A stretch of DNA of 64,000 nucleotides, taken from positions 1-64,000 of the forward strand of contig JAJDCG010000001.1 in the NCBI GenBank assembly GCA_029260965.1. Reading direction: 5' to 3'. The notes beneath the pieces are model-generated. The model saw nothing but the letters and a program-made list of their open reading frames with translations. It searched no databases and was not told the DNA's origin. This document shows, piece by piece, positions 42,571-50,011 of this stretch (positions within the stretch are counted from its first letter, which is position 1; each line of letters opens with the position of its first letter). The DNA is from Candidatus Levyibacteriota bacterium. GTDB lineage: Bacteria; Patescibacteria; Microgenomatia; Levybacterales; UBA12049. The translations under genes and the position numbers were made by a program.

Positions 42571-42647
42571 ACAAATATATTATCACTATTAAAGGGAGTG
42601 AGCAATTAAAAAAGCCTTATAAAATGATTACAAAAGAGAAACTAGTA

Positions 42648-42803
42648 TCAATCTGGTATCCATCCACAGAGAGGACATGAGGTTATTTCTTTTTTATAAA
42701 CTTTTAATGTTTCCTCATCTGATGCTATCCATCCACAACTTTTGCAAATAATCTTGTAGCAGACTTCACAATCTTGATTTATATCTTGTGCATTATTATG
42801 CAT
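42648..42803 (-). CDS. Small rubredoxin-like zinc-ribbon protein
   Basis: A 51-residue ORF that starts MHNNAQDINQ and holds three paired-cysteine motifs: CEVC, CKSCGW and CPLCGW. The two CxxCGW knuckles resemble a zinc ribbon or rubredoxin fold. It lies just downstream of the adenosyltransferase gene on the same strand. No start other than ATG 42801-42803 fits. Function unknown. Confidence 0.65.
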   Translation of the reverse strand: MHNNAQDINQDCEVCYKIICKSCGWIASDEETLKVYKKEITSCPLCGWIPD

Positions 42804-42839
42804 ATTTCATAGCTAGAAAAATAACGATAAGGATTTTGC

Positions 42840-43391
42840 TTATCTCTTTTTCCAGATTGTTTCTTTCACACCATCTGTATGATTCACAAAACGCGCCATT
42901 GTAAATAGCAAATCCGACAAGCGGTTAAGATACTTGACGATATTTTGATCCACCTCTTCTTTTTCCATAAGTGCAATAAGCATGCGCTCAGTACGCCGTG
43001 AGATGGTGCGCGAGACATGAATCGCAGCTCCTGCGACTGATCCACCAGGTAGAATAAACTGCTTAAGCTCTGGGAGTTTTGCAGTCATATGGTCAATCAA
43101 TTTCTCAAATTCGCCAGGTCTCTTATCAAGCCCTGTTACTGGCAGTGGATATGGATGAGCAAGCGCCGATCCTATCTCGAGGAGATCATGTTGAATTCTT
43201 TCCAATTCTTTTCCAATATCTATACTTAATACCTTTTGTCTATTACCTAATACTGCCAAGACTGTCCCTATCGCGCTATTGAGTTCATCAACTGTTCCAT
43301 AAGTCTCAACTCTAATATTGGATTTTGAGACACGCGTCCCATCAAAAAGTGAAGTCTTCCCCTTATCTCCTGTTCGTGTGTAAATAGCCAT
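42840..43391 (-). CDS. pduO: Cob(I)alamin adenosyltransferase (PduO type)
   Basis: A 183-residue enzyme that adds adenosyl from ATP to cob(I)alamin to make coenzyme B12. The N-terminal TRTGDKGKTSLFDG binds ATP, VETYGTVDELNSAIG and RTISRRTERM are conserved, and NRLSDLLF ends the fold. It follows the B12-dependent ribonucleotide reductase with no gap, so it presumably supplies that enzyme's cofactor. Confidence 0.94.
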   Translation of the reverse strand: MAIYTRTGDKGKTSLFDGTRVSKSNIRVETYGTVDELNSAIGTVLAVLGNRQKVLSIDIGKELERIQHDLLEIGSALAHPYPLPVTGLDKRPGEFEKLIDHMTAKLPELKQFILPGGSVAGAAIHVSRTISRRTERMLIALMEKEEVDQNIVKYLNRLSDLLFTMARFVNHTDGVKETIWKKR

Positions 43392-45827
43392 TTAACATGC
43401 AGAATATCCACATCCGTAGCATTTGCGGCAACCCTCTTCATATGCAAGGGTTCCAGATCCACATTCAGGACAAATATCAAATAATGATGTTGACCCACCA
43501 GACGACTGCGTCTGAACCGAACCAGTTTCAGAAAGAGCCAGCTGAGCCGCAACCATTTCTACTTCTTCTTTTGGCGTCTCCACTTTTACATGACCATTTG
43601 AAGCACTATTGACAACCGCATCCATTTCTTTTTTAATCGACTCGATTGCTTGACGATCCTCAACTTTTCCGTTTACTCTGAAATTGTAGTGTTTTGCAAG
43701 AATCTTCGATATCGCATCCGGAAGCGAACGAACTCTGTTCTCGCCAAATCCGATACTCCTGGACCCGCCAATTCCTGCAAGTTCTGATATAATCTCACGA
43801 ACTCTCTCTCTCGCTGGAACAGTGCTGTGAATCCTAAGCACAAATGAAATCATACGTCCAAGCGCATCAGCAAGCGCCATCAGATCAGATCCTGATTTAC
43901 CATGGTTTATAAAAACCTCAAACAAATTATCTTTTTCATCATGATTTAACGTCACATAGAGTTTTCCTGATGGGCTATCTGATTTATAAGTAAGTCCCTG
44001 AAGCATGGTTGGACGTGGCATACGTGGTGTTACGGGAACCACCTCTTTTTTGGGTTCTTCTTTTTTAGCCTGTCCTGAACTTGCCGAAGAATCAATACGC
44101 TCCAACACTCCCTGGCGTGAACCATCCCTCATGTAGGTAACACCCTTGAGTCCCAAATCATATGCAGCCATATAAAGATTTTTTACATCATCAACTGTAT
44201 GCGAGTTAGGAGCATTAACTGTTTTTGAGATTGATGAATCAATGTACCCCTGTGCAATACCCTGAACCCTAGCATGCTCCAAAGGTGTCAGGTCATTTGC
44301 GCTCACAAAATAATCTGGTTTTTCTGCCTCTGGATTATCTTTTAGCCACTGATCATAAAGTGGATGATACATAGTCTCCTCCCCACCTCTCCAGCGCCTT
44401 TTGAAACTAAACTCATAAACAGGCTCAATTCCTGATGTTACACCTGCAACCAAACCTGTTGTACCAGTTGGCGCTATTGTCAAAAGAACTGCATTTCTTA
44501 TCCCTTGTTTTTCTATTTTGTCACGAAGTTTTTTGGGAAGAGCTTTGATGTGATATCCCTTAAGATATTTTTTCTTATCAAAGAGAGGAAATGCGCCTTT
44601 TTCTTTCGCTAGATCCGCACTGGCATCATACGCACTATCACGCAGAGTCTGAAAAATTTTCTCTATCACAGGAAGAGACTCATCTGCCCCATATCGTAGC
44701 TTCATTTTAATTAAAGCGTCTCCAAGCCCCATGATCCCCAGTCCTGTTCTACGTATTTCTTTTGAACATTTTTCGTTTTCTTTGAAAAAATAATATGTTT
44801 GATCAATCACATTATCAAGAAGTCTCATCGCGACCTTGGTATCTTTACCAAAGTTTTTGAAATCAAACTCTCCCGCATCATCAACATACGCTGCCAAATT
44901 CATGGCTCCTAAATTACACACAGCCCATGCACCAAGAGGCTGCTCGCCACATGGGTTGGTCGCAACCAGTCTTTCAAAATACCATGTATTTGATCTTTTA
45001 TTGGAGCGCTCCAGAAAATGCAGGCCAGGTTCTGCTGACCTCCAAGCAGCTGTGCAAATAAGATCCCAGAGCTTTCTAGCTTTAACGGTCTTGTGAACAA
45101 TAATTTTGCCACCCATTTCTTTCCATTTATCAATCTCCCCATCCCAATGGGTATCGTATTTCGGATCTGTGAGATCTGGATAAACAAGATCCCAATCAGC
45201 ATCTTTTTTAACCGCCTCCATAAATTTATCAGATACACAAACCGATAAATTGGCGCCATTTATCTTGGTCAAATCTTCTTTTACAGTTATAAATTCCTCA
45301 ACATCTGGATGCCAATCCCAAAGCATAAGCATGGTCGCACCACGTCTGGAACCACCCTGCTGGACAATATCATGAGTTGCGACGGAAAAAAGCGTAGCCC
45401 AGTTAACAGGACCGCTGGATGTACCATTCACCTTTTTAACACGTGCGCCTTTGGGCCTCAGCGATGAGAGGTTTAACCCCACTCCACCTGATCTCGCCTG
45501 AATCTCAACCAGTTGACCAAGAGCCTTAAGTATGCCTTCACGTGAATCTTTTGGACTGGGAATAACAAAACAATTAAAATAAGTTACTTGATATCCTGTG
45601 CCAGCACCTGAAAGGATACGACCTGCGGGTACAAATTTGAAATCATCCATGACACGGTAAAACTCATTTTCCCATTTCTTTTGATCCGCCTTTTTTTCAT
45701 TGGCAGCAATTCCACGAGCAACCCTCTTCCACATCTCATCAGGTGTGTGTTCAGTCGCTTCGCCTTTCTCATCTTTCAGAGAATAACGATCCATAAATAC
45801 TTTTTGTCTTACTCCATCAAGTTTCAT
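43392..45827 (-). CDS. nrdJ: B12-dependent (class II) ribonucleotide reductase
   Basis: An 811-residue enzyme that reduces ribonucleotides with adenosylcobalamin as radical source. SGGVGLNLSSLRPKGARV, NPCGEQPLGAWAVCNLG with an active-site Cys, LTIAPTGTTGLVAG and the C-terminal cysteine pairs (CPECGSG..CRKCYGCG) are seen. The residues near the C-terminus shuttle electrons, probably from thioredoxin. A linker near residue 580 is Lys-, Glu- and Ser-rich and encoded by repeat-like DNA. It overlaps nrdR by four bases. Confidence 0.96.
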   Translation of the reverse strand: MKLDGVRQKVFMDRYSLKDEKGEATEHTPDEMWKRVARGIAANEKKADQKKWENEFYRVMDDFKFVPAGRILSGAGTGYQVTYFNCFVIPSPKDSREGILKALGQLVEIQARSGGVGLNLSSLRPKGARVKKVNGTSSGPVNWATLFSVATHDIVQQGGSRRGATMLMLWDWHPDVEEFITVKEDLTKINGANLSVCVSDKFMEAVKKDADWDLVYPDLTDPKYDTHWDGEIDKWKEMGGKIIVHKTVKARKLWDLICTAAWRSAEPGLHFLERSNKRSNTWYFERLVATNPCGEQPLGAWAVCNLGAMNLAAYVDDAGEFDFKNFGKDTKVAMRLLDNVIDQTYYFFKENEKCSKEIRRTGLGIMGLGDALIKMKLRYGADESLPVIEKIFQTLRDSAYDASADLAKEKGAFPLFDKKKYLKGYHIKALPKKLRDKIEKQGIRNAVLLTIAPTGTTGLVAGVTSGIEPVYEFSFKRRWRGGEETMYHPLYDQWLKDNPEAEKPDYFVSANDLTPLEHARVQGIAQGYIDSSISKTVNAPNSHTVDDVKNLYMAAYDLGLKGVTYMRDGSRQGVLERIDSSASSGQAKKEEPKKEVVPVTPRMPRPTMLQGLTYKSDSPSGKLYVTLNHDEKDNLFEVFINHGKSGSDLMALADALGRMISFVLRIHSTVPARERVREIISELAGIGGSRSIGFGENRVRSLPDAISKILAKHYNFRVNGKVEDRQAIESIKKEMDAVVNSASNGHVKVETPKEEVEMVAAQLALSETGSVQTQSSGGSTSLFDICPECGSGTLAYEEGCRKCYGCGYSAC

Positions 45828-46309
45828 AATGTTTTTGTTGTAATTGTTTTTATTTTTGGTGTCAAAGTTTTTACTTCTTTTTCAAAATCTTCAATATCTA
45901 CAAACCTCTTAAATACACTAGCAAATCTGATATATGCTACTTTATCAAGCGTCTTCAATTTTTTAGCAACCATCTCACCGATTATTTTACTGTCAACCTC
46001 AAGTGTATCCATTCCCAAAAGTGATCGTGTTATTTCAGAAACAGTCTTTTCCACTTCTTCTGCTGGAACAGTTGTCTTCTCACAAGCCCTTATCACACCA
46101 CTTTTGAGCTTCTCACGACTGAACTGCTCTCTCTTGCCATCTTTCTTTATAACTGCAAGCGTGACATTCTCTACTCTCTCATAGGTCGTGAACCTTTTCT
46201 CACAGTTGAGACAAGACCTTCTTCTTCTTATAGAGTCAAGATCAGAACTCTCACGAGTTTCAACCACTTCAGAATTCTTGGTACCGCAGTAAGGACAATG
46301 CATAATCAA
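45824..46309 (-). CDS. nrdR: Transcriptional repressor NrdR
   Basis: A 161-residue regulator of ribonucleotide reductase genes. The N-terminal zinc ribbon MHCPYCGTKNSEV..CLNCEKRFTTYE is followed by an ATP-cone (VIKKDGKREQFSREKLKSGV), which senses dATP versus ATP. It heads the operon with nrdJ and pduO. Translation may start at the first ATG or at the ATG two codons on. The promoter upstream carries a palindromic operator that NrdR may bind. Confidence 0.96.
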   Translation of the reverse strand: MIMHCPYCGTKNSEVVETRESSDLDSIRRRRSCLNCEKRFTTYERVENVTLAVIKKDGKREQFSREKLKSGVIRACEKTTVPAEEVEKTVSEITRSLLGMDTLEVDSKIIGEMVAKKLKTLDKVAYIRFASVFKRFVDIEDFEKEVKTLTPKIKTITTKTL

Positions 46310-46371
46310 TTTAAAGTCTAGAATTAGAATTCAGAATTGACTATTACTTGAAAGTCGAACTTCTGAAATTA

Positions 46372-46420
46372 CGTTATCTAGTGCTGCAAAAATCATATTG
46401 CACTAGATAACGGGTGTCAA
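46372..46420 (-). promoter_or_regulatory. nrdR operon promoter with a 13-bp inverted-repeat operator
   Basis: On the minus strand, TTGACA (46415-46420), 17 bases, TATGAT (46392-46397). A perfect 13-bp inverted repeat, CGTTATCTAGTGC (one arm at 46400-46412, the other at 46372-46384), has one arm in the spacer between the boxes and the other just past the start point. This is classic repressor geometry. The arms are only loosely like known NrdR boxes. The leader to nrdR is about 75 bases. No other feature is seen in 46421-46548. Confidence 0.75.
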
Positions 46421-46548
46421 CTATAAAGTAATAGATCAAAATCTATCAATAGCCTCATGTGATCAAATTCTTCCCCTTATTTTCTTACACAAGAAAAAGA
46501 TAGCCAAAATTACTGAATAAAAAAATATATCAAAAATCAGGTTTTACT

Positions 46549-47118
46549 CTATTTATCTTGATTTATAGATTTTGCTTTTTCACCAAGTTCAGTAATTCTC
46601 TCCTGCCCCTCCTGGAGGCTAAAATCTTTTTTATCTTTTACCATGTTCTTGATATTCAAAAACATTTGTTGATGTTTTTTATTTGCTAAAAAAAGTTTTT
46701 CTGAAAAATCATCAATATTTATACCCTGTGTTCTTGCATCACCTGCAAGAACTATTGCTTTATCAAAATAATTAAGTGCTTTGGAAAAAGTATCACGAGA
46801 TAATATATATTCCTGCTCTCCTTTTTCAGCTAAATCATAACTTGCCTGAACTCTTTTATCTGCTTGCAGGAGGCTAAATTTAGCTTTTTCCAATGGATTG
46901 GAAATAAAAAATCCAACCACATTATCTCTGACCATTTTCAAAAAATACAAAGGATGATCTGGGAGAAGTCCTGGATATGGCAGTGCATATTCTATATCCC
47001 CCTCTTTTTCTACAGGACTAGCTGAAGTTGTCGCATCTTGAGCAAAAACACTATTTACAGGACTAAAATTGAAAAGCAGAAGAAAAAATAACAATGTTGT
47101 GATGATTTTTATTAACAT
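46549..47118 (-). CDS. Secreted DUF5667 protein
   Basis: About 189 residues with an N-terminal signal peptide (hydrophobic core KIITTLLFFLLLF, cleavage after VFAQ). The domain starts with ALPYPGLLPDHPLYFLKMVR, the mark of DUF5667, and continues as a long helical region. The family is common in CPR and its role is unknown. The ATG at 47118 puts the signal peptide at the start. A TTG nine codons earlier is less likely. Confidence 0.8.
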   Translation of the reverse strand: MLIKIITTLLFFLLLFNFSPVNSVFAQDATTSASPVEKEGDIEYALPYPGLLPDHPLYFLKMVRDNVVGFFISNPLEKAKFSLLQADKRVQASYDLAEKGEQEYILSRDTFSKALNYFDKAIVLAGDARTQGINIDDFSEKLFLANKKHQQMFLNIKNMVKDKKDFSLQEGQERITELGEKAKSINQDK

Positions 47119-47141
47119 AAAATAAAAGAGGCAGTGGGGGC

Positions 47142-47726
47142 TCAACCCCGATGAGAATCTATTATATCAGAGATTTTCTCTACTGCAACATCTAGCATTC
47201 CATTGTCGTTTAAAATCACGAAATCGCAGTCTTTGGCTTGTTTCATCTCCCATGCAACAGGTGAATTATCAAAACGAGCTGCGCCATTCTCTTCTCCATC
47301 AGCCTCAATCACCCTTCTCCTAAGATCATCTATGTTTGAAACTGTCAAAAAAACAAAAACGGAGTTTGGAATAGCTGCTTTGATTTTGTCTTTGACCAGC
47401 TTTACACCTTGAGTCTCAATCTTCCAGATAAGATCTACTCCTTTTTCAAGCAGTGGCAAAAGATCGACTTTTTGAGTTCCATAAAGCTCTTTTCTGAACT
47501 CTACATGCTCAAAAAATGCATCATTTTTTACCCTCTGCTCAAACTCATCGTGTGTCAGGAAATGATATGGTTCCCCCTCTGACTCTCCACTCCGCATCGA
47601 ACGAGTAGTTGTTGTAACGACTTTTCTAATATTGGGATTTTTTGCTATCAGCTTTTTGATAACTGCATCTTTTCCTGACCCTGTAGGACCTGTTAGAATA
47701 AGAAGTAAACCTTTTTTATCACTCAT
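47142..47726 (-). CDS. gmk: Guanylate kinase
   Basis: A 194-residue kinase forming GDP from GMP. P-loop LTGPTGSGKDAVIKKLI, then TTTRSMRSGESEGEPYHFL for GMP binding and a lid region. It follows gap by two bases and precedes the DUF5667 gene, forming a probable operon. Confidence 0.95.
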   Translation of the reverse strand: MSDKKGLLLILTGPTGSGKDAVIKKLIAKNPNIRKVVTTTTRSMRSGESEGEPYHFLTHDEFEQRVKNDAFFEHVEFRKELYGTQKVDLLPLLEKGVDLIWKIETQGVKLVKDKIKAAIPNSVFVFLTVSNIDDLRRRVIEADGEENGAARFDNSPVAWEMKQAKDCDFVILNDNGMLDVAVEKISDIIDSHRG

Positions 47727-47728
47727 AA

Positions 47729-48799
47729 TCAGATTTGTGGGGCAGATGAAGTGTCTGAGACTTTTTGCCCAACCATTATTGCTTCCTCAACCAATCTGTT
47801 TGCATAGCCATATTCATTGTCATACCAAGCAATAACCTTGAGCATATTCCCCCCCACAACCTGCGTAAGTGAAAGATCAACTATACTTGAATGTGAATTA
47901 CCAATAATATCAGACGAAACAACTGGATCCTCTGTTACTTCAAGAACACCCTTGAAAATAGGCTCTTTTGCCTTTTCAAGAAAAAGATTCTTCACTTCAT
48001 CAACTGTCACATCTCTTTTCAAAAGAAAAGTAAAATCAGATAGAGAACCTACAGGAACAGGCACACGCACTGCCATACCTGCAAAAATTCCCTGCAAAGA
48101 AGGAAAAGCCTGACCTGCTGCAATTGTAGCGCCAGTTGATGTTGGGATGATATTCTCAGCAGCTGACCTTGCCCTTCGATAGTCCTTGTGTCCCCCATCA
48201 TGAATTCTTTGATCTGATGTATAACCATGAATTGTCGTCATCATGGCTTTGTCAATTCCATATGCTTCCTCAATTATTTTTGCAACAGGAGTAATACAAT
48301 TAGTGGTACACGATGCGTTACTTATTATCTTCTCTCCCTTATATGCATTATCATTGACAGATATTACATAGGTTGCCATATCTTTCCCTTTGGATGGAGC
48401 CGATAAGACAACTGATCTAGCACCAGATGTGATATGAGCTTGAGCTTTTTCAGTAGTTGTAAAATGCCCCGTTGATTCAATTACAACATCAATCCCCAAA
48501 TCTCTCCATGGAAGAAGCGTAGGATCTTTTTGTGAATAAACAGGAATCTCTTGTCCCCCAACTACTAGATACCCAAGGAAGCTCTTGTCTTCAGGGTTAG
48601 GATTTGGCTTCACACCAATCTCTTGTGGAAGAAGACCATAGACTGTGTCGTACTTGAGGAGATACATCCATCCTTTTAGATCGGTGGATGAACCTGCATT
48701 TATAGCAACCACTTCTATATCTTCTTTGTGCCACTGTAGAATCACACGGTGTGCCATCCGCCCTATCCGACCATAACCATTTATCGCAACACGCACCAT
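47729..48799 (-). CDS. gap: Glyceraldehyde-3-phosphate dehydrogenase
   Basis: A 356-residue type I GAPDH. NAD site INGYGRIGRMAHR, catalytic SNASCTTNCITP, and YDNEYGYANRLVE at the end. It makes 1,3-bisphosphoglycerate. TATACT (48806-48811) ends 6 bases before the ATG, so it is probably leaderless. It heads a unit with gmk. Confidence 0.97.
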   Translation of the reverse strand: MVRVAINGYGRIGRMAHRVILQWHKEDIEVVAINAGSSTDLKGWMYLLKYDTVYGLLPQEIGVKPNPNPEDKSFLGYLVVGGQEIPVYSQKDPTLLPWRDLGIDVVIESTGHFTTTEKAQAHITSGARSVVLSAPSKGKDMATYVISVNDNAYKGEKIISNASCTTNCITPVAKIIEEAYGIDKAMMTTIHGYTSDQRIHDGGHKDYRRARSAAENIIPTSTGATIAAGQAFPSLQGIFAGMAVRVPVPVGSLSDFTFLLKRDVTVDEVKNLFLEKAKEPIFKGVLEVTEDPVVSSDIIGNSHSSIVDLSLTQVVGGNMLKVIAWYDNEYGYANRLVEEAIMVGQKVSDTSSAPQI

Positions 48800-48849
48800 A
48801 AATTTAGTATAGACAAGAATAAGATCTCTAGCAAGAGGGGGTTGGCATT

Positions 48850-48987
48850 CTAATTGAAGGTCTCCTGTCCAGGAGGAGGTCTCTTTGGTGATTTTGGTTT
48901 TCTTCTTGGAGATTTATCATATGCTTTTTTGGCTCTTTCAAAAGCATCCCCCACTGTTGTCCCCGGTGGTCTATTATTTTCTGACAT
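48850..48987 (-). CDS. Small basic, proline-rich protein
   Basis: 45 residues starting MSENNRPPGTTVGDAF, with a basic Pro-rich tail (PRRKPKSPKRPPPGQ). It begins right after, and slightly overlaps, the CvpA-CAP stop. It may be a short disordered protein or spurious. A longer form is possible but runs into the preceding gene. Confidence 0.4.
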   Translation of the reverse strand: MSENNRPPGTTVGDAFERAKKAYDKSPRRKPKSPKRPPPGQETFN

Positions 48988-48988
48988 A

Positions 48989-49981
48989 TTAATTACTAAA
49001 AACCTGCGTGTACATAGTTCCATAAATCCCCCCATCGATTGCACCGATACCTACTTTTCCATAATCAGGGCTGAGAATGTTCCTACGGTGGCCTGGACTG
49101 TTCATCAATCCCTGCATCGCCAATTCAGTACTAGGCGCAAGCGCCAAATTTTCCCCTGCTGAAAGATACTTAATCCCTGCACGCTCTATACGATCAAATG
49201 GAGACAATTTTTCTGGCGTATAGTGGGAAAAATAACCTCTCTCAAACATATCACGAGAATGAGCACGTCCCACATCGCGCAAAGAGTTATCAAAAACCAA
49301 TAGTTCAAGTCCTGCCTCAACTCGTTCATCGTTTACCATCTCAAACATCTGTTGCTCTGCCTCTTTACTCACAGTTCCTTTATCAGTCTTGAAATGAAGA
49401 TTAACTGCCTCGTCTGATTCAGGCCTGACTGTAATAAAATTAAGCGACTCATTTAATGCTCCACCAAAAATATCATTAAGCTTTGACTCAAATAAATGTG
49501 TGTTTGCAATCATTCTTGAACCCACCTGTGAACCAGTAACCAAGTTCTTAATCAACGGCGAGGAGGGAAGAGACACTATCACGCTCAAAATAAAAGCAAG
49601 GATAATAAACGCAGATAAAGCACCAGGAAATATGCCTAAAAAATGATCAATTTTTTTAAAAAACTGATAGATTCTGTTTTCTGATGAAATATTTGGCATG
49701 TATCTAGCAGCTCTACGAAAAAGCAGACTCAGTATTAACTCCGACAGAAACGCAATCAGGAAAAACCCACCAGCGTTAGCAAAACCAATCGGTACATCAA
49801 AAACACCGACAAGCACCTGCCCGACCGCACTATACAGTTTCAACGCCAAAATAAATGATATAATAAAAGTTGAAAGATCGATAAAAGCAAGCGTAAAGCC
49901 AAGCATATAACCCTCGTGTAAATAGAAAATAATTACAGCAAAGATAATGACATCAAGTAAATTAAAACCCAAAAAATCCAT
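48989..49981 (-). CDS. CvpA-like membrane protein fused to a CAP (SCP) domain
   Basis: A 330-residue protein. The first 170 residues form four membrane segments of the CvpA type (FLGFNLLDVIIFAVIIF and others). The C-terminal 120 residues are a CAP domain (NDERVEAGLELLVFDNSLRD, AHSRDMFERGYFSHYTP, SAGENLALAPS, MNSPGHRRNIL), placed outside the cell. Bacterial CAP domains are of unknown activity. TATAAT ends 6 bases before the ATG. Confidence 0.9.
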   Translation of the reverse strand: MDFLGFNLLDVIIFAVIIFYLHEGYMLGFTLAFIDLSTFIISFILALKLYSAVGQVLVGVFDVPIGFANAGGFFLIAFLSELILSLLFRRAARYMPNISSENRIYQFFKKIDHFLGIFPGALSAFIILAFILSVIVSLPSSPLIKNLVTGSQVGSRMIANTHLFESKLNDIFGGALNESLNFITVRPESDEAVNLHFKTDKGTVSKEAEQQMFEMVNDERVEAGLELLVFDNSLRDVGRAHSRDMFERGYFSHYTPEKLSPFDRIERAGIKYLSAGENLALAPSTELAMQGLMNSPGHRRNILSPDYGKVGIGAIDGGIYGTMYTQVFSN

Positions 49982-50011
49982 AAATTCATTATAGTATAAA
50001 ACATCTCTTTT

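Noticed and set aside
46310..46548. A cobalamin riboswitch before the B12-dependent reductase operon
   Set aside because: The leader is only about 75 bases and lacks a B12 box or the needed multi-helix layout. A promoter with a palindrome explains the region.
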